Positions 37,001-51,660 of a DNA stretch of 64,000 nucleotides are shown here, one piece after another; within the stretch, counting starts at the first letter, position 1, and every line of letters begins with the position of its first letter. Source of the DNA: Archilochus colubris (Eukaryota; Chordata; Aves; Apodiformes; Trochilidae); contig CM041104.1 of NCBI GenBank assembly GCA_023079485.1, forward strand, positions 8,044,864 to 8,108,863, written 5' to 3'. The notes beneath the pieces were generated by a model. The model was not told where the DNA came from. It did no database searches and was given only the letters and a program-made list of their open reading frames with translations. The translations under genes were made by a program, and so were the position numbers.

Positions 37001-40000
37001 ACACATTATCATTGGATATATGCATTTGTGTATGAAACTGTCCAATTCACATGTTAATTGAAATTGTTTATAAGTACAGCTAGATAATGTAGTTCTGAGA
37101 TTAAAGTGCACCAAAAATTTGTTCAAATATTGTAAAAAACACATTTTCTTCTTTTTGTAATTTTCAACATTGTCACTGAAGAAAGTCTGTGTTCATTCTT
37201 ACTTGCAAAAGTAGCCAGACACCCTATCTGGATTAAGTAAAATACATTTATATGCATCATTGCAGGAAATTTTCCACATCAAATAAGGCAAAGTCTGGAA
37301 TATTCTAAAAACCTTAATGCTAAAAACCTTGTGCAGCTTCAGGATGAGTGAGACTGTATCAGCCTTGTCTCTGAGTGTTAGACATGATTTACACAGTTTA
37401 AAACACCTAGCAGGGATTGTTTACATTTTCTTCTGGAAATGAGGAGTCTGATCACTTTTCTTGAAAATGGTGAGTTCTCCTGGCCCTGGAAGTTCTGCAG
37501 ATCTTGGTTATAGATTAGATGTGGGTTTTTTTTTTTTTTCCTCAAAGATAGCAATGATAAAATAGTGCCCATCCTATAAGAACAGGATCCAAGGAACTCT
37601 AGTGTGGTTCCAGTAATCCTCCTGCAGACACTGTTTTTATTACCTTGTGAGTGTTTTACATGCTTCCCTTTTCTTATAATGCCTGAGCCTTGTGCTGTCA
37701 TTAGTATACCCACCTGTTTATTGATGGGTATTAAGCCATCAGGAAATTCTATTTCTTTCCTTTGCTGATAGGGAAATGAAACACAGAGGGGGCCAAGTCA
37801 CACAAAAAGCAGCTATGGAAAGGAAGAGCAGCCATAAGCCTCTTGCATCCCCATCAAACTCACCTCTCCTCTCCTTTCTGGGAGCCTTCATGGAGAAAAA
37901 TGATTTTTTCAAGTTGTGACTGTGCCAGTTAAGCTGAGATTGGGTCAGCTTAACTTATTTTAATGTGGTACCTTTCTCTCCTTCGTGATTCTGGGAAGGA
38001 AGGAGAGATGAAATAGTCCTAGCAGTGTGCTCTGGGGCACTTGGTGTTTGCATTCAGCCTCTCTGGGTGATACTTTTCCCAGTGACCCAAGTTTTGCAGA
38101 GTTAACTGCATGCCTTATAGGTGAATAGAAAAAACGCAAAAGATCAAACCTTGGAAGAGGCTTTGCACATCTTCTGTTACACAACAGGCTGCTCTTCGAA
38201 GACATGTTCATTATTTCACATTTTTCTTCCTTCAAATGGGGGCATTGCTTGTTTCAGAAGCAGAACTGACACTCCTTGCCGTTCATTGCCACAGATGTTA
38301 GAGATATTCTTTAATGTTGGAAGGAAACACAAACCTCCTAATGGAGATTTTGGCAGCTAAGTGAAAGGAAAATAGATTGTTTTAATATATATTTATAGGT
38401 CTTTTAACATATATGTGCTCTGACAGTGATTTGGTAGTTTAAAAAGTCTATTATTAAATTTGTTTTAAAATATCTGTTTGTGAAGTCTCATATGCTTCTT
38501 TTGTTACCTACTTTATGTACTAAAAAAACAGGCTTTCAATTGCATTTGAACATACTTTCATGTACATTTTGAAAATTTTATCCAAAGTAAAAATAAACTC
38601 TGCTTGTGCTGAATTTAACTCTTTGCCACAAGTTGAAGCCAAGTGTTTAACAGCCTTCAAAAAGGTCTTAGATGTTCATTTACATCTATATTTTAAGTCT
38701 GTCTGTCCATGACATAACCATTCTTCAAATGATAAGGCAATCAGTAAATGATAGATGTGTGTACTCTTACACTTGGTTTATACATCTGCTTAACTTTAAA
38801 GAAGTGGGAAAGCCTCTGCTCACATTATGAAAGTTCAAAGGTGTGGAAATACCTGCCAGGCTGGAAATAAAGTTGTGAAGAAACTCTTCCCAGTTTCTGT
38901 CCAATGCAAGAAGCTTCATATTAGATAGTGATGGGATAAACCAGTTACAAGGTTTTTCTTTTGACTTTCCCTCTGACATCAGGTACTGACTGGTGTTAGG
39001 CACAAGAACCTTGAACCATGCATCAGGTTCCAGACAGGAGTTCTGCCCTGGTAACATACCCAAAATGATACCAAAGTTTCCAAGGTAGCTTCCAGAGGAG
39101 GCTGGCACATGGAATCAAACCTTTCTAAGCATGTCCTGTAGTTACCATGAATTATTCAATCTGCAAATTATTTATTAGATGAATTTAACCCCTTTTTTCT
39201 GTTCATAGATTGCCCCTGAACACTTTTTTTTTTTGTTTTCTCTTTGAAATGATTAACTGGGTACTTTTAATGAATAATTTTTAGGACCAGATTCTTCACA
39301 AACCCAAACTGTTCAGTTCTGCCTGCAGCTGCATGCCAGGGGCCTCTGTGCTGTGGTCGAGGCAGCAGCTCTGGGGTTTTGTCTCTTACTCATACACATT
39401 AGGTATGGCAGAGCTTCATCATAACTGGTTCTCTACCACAGAGGACCCTGAAATGATGCTAAGCTTGCAAGATGATCCAGCAGCAGAGGCAGTCATGACC
39501 CTGACTGTTGTGACCCAGTTTTGTGACTTCCATTCACTGGGAGAAGCACAGGGAATCCTGCCCTGAGTCTGCAAATCGATGCAAAAAGAGCACTGAGGGT
39601 ATTAGACCTGAAATACAGATAGGACACATCCTTTGCAATGACCTCCTTGAAATGTTGCATTGCTGTAAATAAAAGCCAGGGCTTGTGGTATTGAAACTTC
39701 CACAAAACGTGGCAACAGTCACCTGACAGTGATCATTTTCCTATTTGACAAGGAGATCAGGAACACCTATCAGTTAGTAGAAAACTCAGTGGTAGCTGCA
39801 AATGAATAACTGTCCAAAACTCTTAGGGGAATCATAGATATATATTTCCTTAGGCTTCATATTTGGTTGGTAGAAGCAGCAAATGCACGCACAACTAATT
39901 CCATTCATTGGGAAATAAGAACAGAAAGAAGCTGGAATGGAAAAGAGAAGCATCAAAAGTGCCAGCACCAGGAAGAGATAAAACCAAATCAGTATTCAAA

Positions 40001-42528
40001 TTACATGCATGTCTCAATTTTGCTTTGTTATTGTGTCACTATTTTGAAAAGCCCAAATTATGCTCATAAAAACTTAAGCTATCCATACATATGTATGAAA
40101 GTATTCAGCTTCAGCAGGGTAGAGACAGACAAATCTGGTAGTAGGTTTCTTTTCAGTTTGTGAGAAGCAAATAATAATCAAGTGTAGATGAGTTGTGTGA
40201 GATACTGAAGTCCTGGAACCACCTCCTTTGTCTTGTTCTTCTCCAAGAGACAAGGAGGAATAAGAATGTATTTTGCTGTCCCATCTGGGGACACATTCCA
40301 GTTTTCAGTGAACATAGTGCTAAACTGTCATTGAATTCAGTGCATGGGATCAAATCCTTTGCTAATACCCTGGTACATTAATTTGTGCTTGCCCATAGTG
40401 CCTCTCACAACTTCCTCAGGAGTTAGAAGATGGAGTAGTTCACATAGGATTGCTTTTACAAATGCATAATTCTGTATGTGTTGTGCCATATAGTTATAGT
40501 CATTATTTTGTATTTCCCATCTCACCTTATCTAGTATGTCTGGGGTCTACTGGGTGTCTCTGGGTGCAGAGTTCTCAGAGATATGACCTCCAGCTCTCGT
40601 TCAGGAGAGCTCACACCATCCTCCCATCCTCAGACTATAATTTGAGTTGTGCTAAGAGGGGTTTAACAGATTGGAGTAGATCTGGAATGTTAAATCTCTT
40701 TAATGCTGTAATATTTATTAGTAACCAGAGAGACAACAACTGTCATATTTTTTCAGTTAAAAGGTATTTTAAAGAATTTACCACTTAAAACCAGTCTTTG
40801 TACATGTACATACCTGTTTATCTTACGTAAGCATCTTCCAAATAGGATGCTTCTCACAGACTGTTTGAAGAACCTCCTGCCATGCCAGAGCACAGGGAAT
40901 GTCCACTCCCTCCTTCTCCTCAGAGGCCTTTCTAACATCTCAGTGTTCTCATCTCCAGATCTTCAACATACAAAATAATTGTATCACATCATCTTAGAAG
41001 AATGTTACTCACTTATGCTTACCCCAGGCATTTGCCACCAGAATGCTTATCTGGAGAACACTGTTTTATTTTACTGTATGCTCATTTTTCAAAGTTTCCA
41101 TTTACATATGATGGCTGTGATTGTAGTACAGGGTTTTAAAATCCAGATGTACAATGACCTTCCCTTATTACACAGGTAAAAATAAATTGGTTACAAACCA
41201 GTTCTCAGAGCATAACTTCATATCAGCACCATATCCCTCACAAAGTCTAGTTAGCATTTCTTGGTATTTATTTTATGACATCTAGGACTTGACTTTTTTG
41301 CCTGATACAACTTCTCAGTGAGTAACATTTTTATATAGTTTTGTTTTATTTTGTGTGCCAGTATGCAGGACACCGAGTCACAGATCAAGATCTCACTGAA
41401 CTGTGCAAACACAGATCATGCAGACAGTGCCTGCCCCAGAGAACAATATTTTAGAAGGGATTTTATAAAAACAGAATTAAAGTTTACCAAAAGGCCTGAG
41501 AAGGCAGCCCATTTATATACCTGCAGCAATTACATTTTGGCAGTGTACTCCTGAGATGTCCACGTGTTGCACTTCCTCACAGTGATGGAGAGTGTGGATA
41601 CAAGGGGACACATCTGCATTGTCTCCTCAAAACACCTCACCTTTGAATATAAAATGTGAGGATATAATAAGACAATCATAATATTTAACAGTTTTGTAGC
41701 TCTTTAAAACATCCAAGCACTATAAAGCACCCAATGATTAATCCTCACAGCACCCAAGTGAGTAAGGCAAGTTCCCTTTGCCATGTACATCTTCCAGGCA
41801 AGACAAGATTGTCCCCTGTATCATCCAGAACGTTCTCCACAGTGGAATAGAACTCACAGTGGAGAAAAATGCTTTTCCCCCCTCTTTTTTATTAGAGTAT
41901 TCACCTTGAACTTCTCATGCCATAAAAATAGGAAAAGGTTATTCACATGGAAACACATTATAGGCAGTCTAAAATATGGGCTAAAATGTGCCTGTTTAAA
42001 GTGTTTATGTCTGAGAAGAAAAGATGGTGTGAGCTTATACTACAGCAAGTAAGAAGTAAGAAACAAGTGCAGATTAGGATGACTACTGTTAATAAGTCAG
42101 TGCTACACATGCCACCAGAAACCAGAAGACTGATGATCTGTATGACTGAAAGGAAGCAAGTGGGTGGTGAAAACAGAAGAGGGCTGTCAGCCATGAGATG
42201 ATGTTACAAGGACCCACGCTTTAGGTTATCAAAGCTGAATAAAGAAGTAACTCACACAGTTCCAAATGAAATTAATAGAATTTGCATGTATCTCAATTCA
42301 GTACTGCTTGTGGGGAGAGATTTCCCAGAAAACATGGTATGACATGGAGTATTCTCTGCAGGCAGCATGAGTGGAGATGTGACAGATCCTGAAGGCAACT
42401 GGTGAATATGTATACAAGTTAAGATGTTTTTGCTCTTTACTTTCCTTATTCAAACTGGCCAGATGAACTAAGTCATAACTGAGGGTTTGAGTCTGCCCCC
42501 TCTAATCTCCTTTAACTGCAGCAAACAG

Positions 42529-42543
42529 AAAAAAAAAAAAAAA
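42529..42543. repeat. Poly-A run
   Basis: Fifteen consecutive A. Confidence 0.95.
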
Positions 42544-45500
42544 TAGATGACTGAATCTCCCAGCTTGTCCACCTTCATTTCAGCTTTGTTCTTACAGCAT
42601 TGTGATTTAAAAAATATACTCTCTGAGGTGGCTGACTGTAAACGTGGGTAAGTGGAGTTGATCTGCTTCTAATTTGAACGCTGCAGTGTCACGTATTGTA
42701 ACTTGAGCAGATGATTTTACCTACGATTTTATTTGTCACTGCATCAGGACTCCTTGCTCTCCTCTTCCTACAAACACCTTAAAGGCAAAGGATTCATCAC
42801 TCGTCACTCTTCTTTTGCTTTCCTTCACAAGTTCCATTTCTGTTGAAACGTCTGAGAGAAGTTGCCCAGCCAGGACAATGATCAGTTTGAGAGCTCTGAA
42901 CCTAGCTTAAAGAATACAAGAAAAATCAGCAGAAATTTATAAAACCAGTAACAAGCTTAATAAATGTATATATTTAATTTAATTGCTTTCCCTAACTTTT
43001 ATAACTGATTTGTCTTAGTCTGCAGACACCAGTTTTGAGTGGAAACTTGTAATATAAATATTGAATAATAACAACCCTAATAAAAATGGGTAACGTAAAC
43101 CCACCTCTTCCTTCAGGAAAATTTTATTCCCCTGAATGATTGCAAAGTAGCCCCAATTTTAAGTACCTCTGCTTCAATCTTCAGCATATTTCTTAGGAAG
43201 ATTAGAATATTCTCCCCTGTTCTGTGATGAATTAACTGTGTTTGGTTGTATTTTTGAGGGGGGGAGGGGAAATTACCATATCACTATATGCACAAGAGAT
43301 CAAATGTATGATTAAAAATATTTATAATACTGATGTGGGAAAGAATGATATGTTAAACAGATAAGCATATAATAATGCATGTCTTACCCATAAAATTTAA
43401 TTTATCCCTTGGGCAGGGTATAAACTTTGCTCAAGAACAACATGTTTTCCATCTATAGATTGCAGAGCTAAACTGCTTAATTTTACAGCAAATTGATCAC
43501 TGCTGTAATATTTCAGGAGCAAAATGATCCTCAACAGTCAGTTCAGTTTCAAAAGCCAAAATTTATGGTTCTGCTTCTGATTTAGTGATAAGTTTTTTTA
43601 ACTTATTGGGCATTTCATCACTTTCTATCGGGAGTCAGCGTTGAACCAACAAAGAAATATTTTTTTAAATCAACAACAACAATAAAAAAAGGAACATAAA
43701 TAATACACATCCAACTGACAGAAGAGTTTAATATTCCCTTCAGACTGGTAGGAAATTACTCAGGTTCCTGTCCTTGTAAACATGTGTCCTGGCCCGTGCT
43801 AGAGATGTGCTGCACTGCTGCTGCATGGATGGAATCACTCAGAGTCCCAAGCCCCACTAAGGAAACTATTTCATTTACTTTCCCAAGTGGTTAAACTTCA
43901 TATTACCCAATGCAAATAACATTTAGTAGATCTAAAGTTATTTGACACTTTTGATATGTTTAAAATAAATGTAGAGAGATTTAATGATGTGAAAGTTCAT
44001 GACTCAGTAAAGATTGCTCCCTAGCTGGGGTCTTAGGATAGACACCTATAAAATCAAATTATTATAATCACAGGAGTCATGAGAAAAAAGTAGGCCCTGC
44101 TGAGCTCTATTCACTGAGTTTTTGCATTCATTATATTCCTGCTAGTTATGAAACAAAGGGACGAGGTAGGCTGAAATCTCAAAAGGTTTTATCAAGTCAT
44201 TTTTTGCAGCAGCATTTTGTGATTACTACAATGAATTTTTGAAACCCGATTCGTATGCCAAGAGAAGAGGAAAAAGAGACAGTTTCTTCATTACCTCAGT
44301 GCAGTGGTACCTGCACGTTTTTGAACAATAACCCCCAAAAGTATGGGCACTAGAAAAATAAAAGTAAAAGCATGGATTATATTTGTTACCTGTATCAGAG
44401 AGCATTGTTCAGCTTCCTCTGGAGTAAGTTACTGAGAAAAAATATCTAATTTAAAGACAGTATGCATGATGCAAAGCTCAGATTTGAAAGGATAACTCCC
44501 ACTGACTACTGTTGTGTGTGATTTAGGAGAGAAGTAGCTTTAAAAATCCTCCTTAAACATACATACATCCCCCATCCATTTTGATACCTGGTCAGCAATA
44601 CTTTGTGGTTATACTTTGGTGAGTGGCACATATTTACACACAGGAGAGCATGTATATGGCTGTTTTATAATCAAGAAGATTATTTCCCAAAGCTGTTATT
44701 GCTTTTATGTGTATATCTGCACACTGACCTGGGAGACACTGAATGGAGACACAGTAATTAGGTCATTTGCTTGGCCCTGATATTTCTTTGGAGGCTTAAA
44801 GGGTAAAATGTCTCTGTGCACAGTGCAGAGTGAGAGGGGATATTTTTCATGTTTCTGCTTTATAATAAAAACAAGAGAAAGGAAAGGATCAAATGCCAAC
44901 ATTTTTTGTGAGGAAAACAATAATTATGGGTGCATATTTCACCTGCAACTATTTACAACTGGAGTTTAGATCAGGGAGATGTCTAAATCCTTGATGGAAG
45001 CTCACAGCCAGCAGTGCAGACGCTTTGTCTGGCCACAGTCTGCTTGGCTCAATGGGACTGTGCTGGGGAAGAAGATGCCAAGCACTTTGGCTCCCTTGAA
45101 AAACTGAGGCAAAAGATTTCAGCTCCAGACTCAACTGATGGAACTGCACTTGCCCTCTTTCAGTCAGTTACACCCATCAGCTGGCCCAGTGTGTAAACCC
45201 TCCCCAGGTTTCTGCTAATAACCACTTACACAGATAATATAGCCAAATGGTTTCATATCCTCAGCTTGTGCAGTTTTACCAAGAATACTGGATAAAAGGT
45301 GATTTCTGTTAGACAATATTTCCAAGGCATTTTCTAAGGATCAAAATTCAGCTTTGGAAATACATGTGAGATTTCTAATGGAAGAATGCACTAGAGGTTT
45401 TCAATCTTCTTTTAATTATAGAGTTAAGCAATCAGTTGCAATTAAAGAGGAAATACCCGTGGACAGTGTAGTGGATTTGTTTTACTTCTCATTGTCTTTC

Positions 45501-46833
45501 TCAGGTGGTTTTCACATAAAGATCCCTTCTTCAGGTTTTAAGTTTCAGCATTGTGCTCAAAGACCTGACCAGCTCTCCTACAACTAGGTGCTATGGGGAT
45601 GTATAGTAAGAGACAGTGTAAAAGCTGGGCTGCCTTCAAATTAACTGTCTCCATGGGCTCAGAAGCACCCATTTACAAGCAGCCTCACAAAAGAAACCAA
45701 ACAAAACATAAAAACATTTGTGGGCATGAATCACAAACTGTAATTATGCTTGCCAATGAATGTCCAGCCAAACACTTGAATGAATGTTTGCATTCACAAT
45801 GACTGCACCCAGGTTTCAAGGTGAAAATCAGAAGAAATTGCTGTGTAACGAGCCCACAATTTGAAATACAAAATACACATCAAGTCCCAACTCCTATGAA
45901 AATGGGTTCACATTTGCTTAGTAGGTTCATGGACCTTAAGCAAGCCTTTCAGTAAAGCAGATTACAGTTCTGAAAGTGCTTTGTTTCCTAGAAGAGATGG
46001 TTTCTGCCTATGCTGCAGCAGCAGTAAGGACAGGGTTAGCTTGCCTTTACCTTTTCCCTCTTCCAGGCTTTTGTGCCTTTTTTTGGGGAGGTTCAGTTCC
46101 CCCCTGCTGTATTTCAGACAGCGTGCTCTCTGCACGTGAACTGCTCTCTCTTTATACCTCTGCTATTATTCTCTCTAAACTTTCTTTGTTACCTGCTCTG
46201 GCTCCTATTATTTCTCCTGTGTCATCAAAAACTGACTCCTTACAGCCTGCCAATTAGCCTTTGGCTGTCAGCACATTCATCAGCATCCTGAAAGGTGTTG
46301 GTGAATGGCAGCTCAGAGCAGCCGGGTGTCCTTGCAGAGATTCACCATTCCTCACACAGGAGTGGGGTGTGCCTTGGATTTCCTAGGGACTTTTGAGAAG
46401 AAACAAGTACAATTAGTAAGAAATGAAACAGAATGAATGAAAAGATAAGCTGCTTCAAAATGAACAGCTAAGTGCACTGAACTTTTCTGAGTTTAAACTA
46501 GACTGTTATGAATATGGACGTCCTCTGTAGGCAAAGTAAAAAAGCCTGACGTAGATATTTTCCAGGAAACAAAGAGAATTAAGGGTGTAATCTGATATTA
46601 CATACCTGCAAGTGAGTAATGCAAATAATGCTCCTTCTGTACTTGTTACAGGGAAAATAATATGACTTTGGTAGAAAACACACATTGCATTCTTTTCTGG
46701 AAATATATAAGTATGTGTTATTCAAAATTCAAATATTAATGATCACATAAATATTCTATGATCTTGGCTATTACTTTCAGAATAAACATTTTAATTTTAA
46801 GATGTCATATTTATAAAAGCTGTATTTTGAGTA

Positions 46834-46860
46834 AGAAAAAGAGAGAGAAAGAGAGAGACA
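46834..46860. repeat. GA-rich simple repeat
   Basis: AAAAAGAGAGAGAAAGAGAG-type purine tract. Confidence 0.9.
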
Positions 46861-49800
46861 GACCCTTTTAAAGGTGCCTCAATGTCTTGCCATGGTATCT
46901 TTGCTTAGCAAATACATGGTATGTTTAAATTTCTTTTAGCTTTACAGTGTTCACTTGCTTAAACATTTACAATGCTACTATTGAAAAAAAAAGAAGGATA
47001 GGAAGAAATAAAAAGTGTGTGTTTGGATGAACTGTGGATGTCTGAAAGTGCATACCAGTAGGCAGAATTAGATTTATGGGGTTGGGTTTATGTGTGTGAG
47101 CTTTAGAGCAAACTTCAAGGGTATGTATGACCAGAGCAGTGAGATTATATGAGTAGCTTATAAAACTGTATCCTCCTATCACTCCATCTTTGCTAAGGGA
47201 TATTTCCAAATTAATCAGAAAGGAAAACAAAATAATAAATTATAAAATATTAAGCACAAATTAGGCTTTTGACTTGTCTAGACAGTCTGGATCAGATTTT
47301 CAAAGGAAAAGTATAAGAAATTTTTATTCATGCCAAAAGTCAGCTTTTGTATATGCAAATAGATAGTTATTACAAATGCTGCAAGTGGATTTCCAGATAT
47401 TATTTCAAAATCAGCCTGCCAGATCTGAATGAGCTAGATTTTCCAAGTACTCAACACACACCCTTGCAGCCAGATTCCCAGAAGAGCTCAGCAATGGTAT
47501 CACAGTGGGGTGGGGTCTACAAAGCACTTTGAAAAAACTGGCTCTTATTTAATTACAAAGTGCTTATGGAAATCTGAAGTTTGTTTTGAGTAATAAACAT
47601 ATAGAAACTGGCCCTAAGGTGTTTTGCAAATTTGCATGTAAGTCTTACATCTGGTAATATTTGTTGATCCTGATCAGTTCCCAAGGCTACCTGAGGAAGG
47701 AGAGAGCTTTGCAGGTTTTTATGGTGGGATCTTGAACCCTTTGAGAGTCCAGTGCACCTGGTGAGGATCACTCCATTGCTTTTTTTTGTGAAGCACATCA
47801 AGTCCCACAAACTGGTATGGAAGAGAGAAAGACCAACCTAGGATTTCTCCTGAAAGATCTTCAACCATTCTCATTCTTCTTGGCTTCTGCTGCTGGAGCA
47901 TGTGGGGGGGGAATAGAGGCTGCAGCTTCTTCTGCCTACTCCTTTGTTTACTTAGCTGTAAAAATACAGTCCATGGCCTCACTTTATATTTAGATTATAA
48001 CAAGCTTCAAATGCTTGTTTTATTATGGCTTTATGGCTCAGCATCCATTTGTCTGCACCCTTAGCCTCACCGTTTCCTCATGGTAGGATGCAGGGTGCTT
48101 TGAAAGTGTTCTCCAAGAGGCAGAAGCCATCTTGAGGAGCTTAGCAGAGGCTCTGATTTTCAAGAGAGTGGGGATTTTGTTGGATATATAAAAGAATATC
48201 TAATTAGCACACATATCTGTCACAGTGATGAGCAGGGATAGTTACAATCATTTGTATACACAGAGGAAAGAAGTCACTTCTAATATTGTTAAAAATATTG
48301 AAAAGTTGATCTCAGGAAGGTTTCTGCAGGGGCCAGGGGGACTATTTAAGAAACAAGATGCCTGCAGAAAGATGTACTGGAATAAGATTTGATGACAGCT
48401 TATGCATACAGATACCACTGACACTTTGGTGACCACAGCAGTTCCAACAGGCTGGGTATAAACTGAGTGTTTGGCTGTGGGAGGCTCCTGCAGATTCCCT
48501 GTGGGCTCTATGTCTTCGTGCTCCTGCTTACTGGCTTTTTGGGTATAGTGCAATCCCCTGCACAATGGGGGTAGATCCTGAGCTCCCCAGTCCCCAAACT
48601 GCTTGGTTTCCTTGGGTGAGCATCCAGGCTGCACCCAGATAATGAATGTGTATGACTGAGGGAAATGGTGAATCTCCCAGTTCTTGCCTGATGCCACGGA
48701 GAAAGAATCTTCCTCATCTCAGCATCCTTCCCTTTGCTACATTTGTTTTAGTAGTGAGGTTTTCACTTTTTTTACTTGTTTTCTGTGCCTTCATATTTGT
48801 GCATGCAGAGACTGTATGCATATTATGCCATATTTTATGTTACTGGGCAAGTTTCTGTTCCTTCAGCTTGCTCTACAACATTTACAAATTCTTGGCAGAA
48901 ATCTGTATCAGCCAGCAACTGGTTAGGAGGATTAAGAAATGCTTCTTGTATTTGCTCTACAGAGAAGAGCTGGTTAGTGTCCTCTATAAAATGAGTGATC
49001 AGCAGTGCTGATAGCAGGAGCCTTTTATTGCTTAACACTGCCTGGGTAAAACCAGACTCCAAGCTTGCAGGAATAATTCTTAAGCCAGTGGGGCTGACTT
49101 CTTGTTCATGCTGTTGACCAAATAGTGCTCCACAGGGTCACACCTCAAGGATGCAATTCATTTTCCTTATAATGGCTCTTCTGTTTGGGGAGTCTGGATT
49201 GTCTCTTTAAAGACAATTTATCTCTAGGTTCAATAAAACCACTGAAAACCACTGAAACTTCAGAAACTTTGCATTACCATGGGGGGGATGGAAGGAACTC
49301 CAGCTCTCCTGGTGGGTCACTTTCTCTTAGCAGCTCTTTGGCACTGAACAACAAATCTGCTCAGCAGAGAAGGATGGAGAAAGAAGTAGAGTGGTCACCA
49401 GGTGCTTTAACTTAACTGACTGGCAAGGCTGAAGTTGGGATTGGAACTGGTGGAGACTGGTTTAGGTGCCCAAAGTGGCATCTTGGTCTGCTCAACACTA
49501 GTTTAGGAAATTGAAAGTTTGAGAACATTTCTGGCAGTATTTCAGCCCTGAATGAGAGGAGCTTGCAGGGAGTGGCTGCTGCTGGGAGCTTTCACCCACA
49601 TCCAAATCAGAAGCAAGAAATAAAGAAGGTTCTTCCACTTGTGAATCTCTCTCAAAATTAAAATCCTCCATGATGGGTTTTGATCAGGTCATTCAAACCT
49701 GACTCACATGTGAATTCAAAAGAATTTGAGACTGCATATCAGGTTTTGACACTTCAGTGTCTCCTCTGATTCTGACACTGTTGGCTTCTTCCAGACCTGA

Positions 49801-51610
49801 TTTTTGTGATTTGTGGATTTTCTCTGCAGCAGGCAGCACACAATCCTGCCTTCCATTTTACCTTTGCATTTTCATCTCCTGTAATTCCTTCTGATACATT
49901 TCACCACATGATTTCAGATAGGATTTGTATTTGCTCTTGGGCTGTTTCTACTGTCCTACATATGTCAGTAACTTTTTGCAGAGTCAGACTATCTTCCCTG
50001 AAGAATTTTCTATTGTCATCACTTCTGAGCCCCACTGCAGTTGCTGCCCCTGTTAATTCCCTTACACAGATATTCCCCTCCATGAGCTGCTTGCAGCTTC
50101 CTTTGGCACATAATAGAAAACATATCTTCTGGACATAAAAATCAAATGATCTACATGATTACAGATATTAAAATCTTAATTTGTTATTATCTGGTTGTGT
50201 ACCAGGGGGATACTCTGGGTTAAATATTGTAAATAATTAGCATTTAACATACTAGCTGTTTTCCTTACTCTTCAAAATAAGCACATACATTGCATTTATT
50301 ATACATTTCTCTGCACCTGTTTTTGCAGCCTAGAACTGTAGCACAGTACATTATAGAAGAGAGGTTTTCATAGACACAAATGGGAATTAACTGTCCAATT
50401 CAATTGACTTTTAATTGGAGTTGAACAACTACAAAGCCTTTGAAGGACTCTGCTATGCTGAACCTCTTAAATTTAGTCTAAACCTGTTTGTTGATAAAAT
50501 CCCAACTCCTGGGCAGCAGTAGGGAAACATTTCCTTTACTCCAGTAGCCATATAATAATTCACAAAACATCAGGAGTTTTGCCTCAGAAAGGTTCATATC
50601 TGACTGTGAAATAAAAGTTATTCTCATTTTTTACTTTATGGTCAAATACTATAGAAATGTTATTAAAATCAACAGGAACATCAAACATTTCTCTCTGTTT
50701 TAGCAAATAAGTTATTACTACATTATTCATTCAGACATGATTTCCTATTACTAAAAATCTACCTGTTTTGTAGTGGAAATGGATAATTTCATGCTAGAGT
50801 GAGGATATTTTGAATAAAAAAATAAAGTATTTCTTTAAATGATATTTACATCTATTATACATAACTTACTAAAATCCAGTTGCTGATTAAAATAATAATA
50901 ACAAGTTTTTAAACTTTTTCCAATTCTTTTTGATCTGTATTCTCTCCATATGTATATAAATTTAATATATTCATTTAAACATCAGAGCTAAAACTGCTAC
51001 TGGTGAGAATTAAAAACAAAGATGATGAAAAGATGACCAGTATTTGAGAGAATCTGTCACAGAAGATTTCCTACAGCAAGGATAAGGCAGAAACACATTT
51101 TTTCAACATCATCTCTCAAATCCCTCACGTCACAGTGTTATTTTAAGACAACTTCATGTTTGCTTTCATTTCTATTAATTTGGTACCTGAGGTAGGGGTG
51201 CAGTGGTTGGTTATCAGGTGCTGTGTTCAGTTCCTGGAAATCAGCAGTTCTCCTTAGGTTGGGAATATGTCTGGGACGTGTACATCAAGTGCATATTTTA
51301 CTTTCTTCCTTTGTATTCCACATATACTGCAGCAGATAAGACTAGACAAATGCACTTTCATTGACAAAGACTCAGAGAATGCTCTGGGGTAGAAAGGATA
51401 TTTGGTGATGGTATCTTGCATAGTTTGTCCCCTCTGCACCATGGCAGGATTGATTGCTTTATCACTAAATGATCCCTGATGGATGAGTATTTGGTCTAGG
51501 CATCAGTTAAAAGTGAGGATGATAATTCAGTTTTACTGATGCCACTGAAAGGGGAAGTTAATCTATTAAATTGTTTAGAAGTTTTACAATTTCCCATAAA
51601 GTGTTTAAAG

Positions 51611-51660
51611 CAGGGCTTCTCAACCTTTGCCACAGTGTGACCCATTCTTCTTATCCTGCT
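51611..51660. mobile_element. Possible degraded hAT (Charlie-like) transposon end
   Basis: CAGGGCTTCTCAACC at 51611-51625, followed by a TGTGACCC word, resembles the CAGGGGTTCTCAACC terminal inverted repeat typical of hAT-Charlie elements. No matching opposite end was found nearby and no transposase frame is present, so at best it is a non-autonomous or truncated relic. A chance match is possible. Confidence 0.35.

Larger units (their letters stand above)
34001..50000. other. Intergenic DNA upstream of ZFP64, part 2
   Basis: Unique AT-rich sequence with an A-run at 42529-42543 and a GA-rich tract at 46834-46860. No gene, RNA or transposon family recognised. Confidence 0.7.

Noticed and set aside
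48248..48697. 149-codon minus-strand frame
   Set aside because: No domain, no homologue recognised, no coding-like conservation visible; length is within chance for 42 kb of flank.
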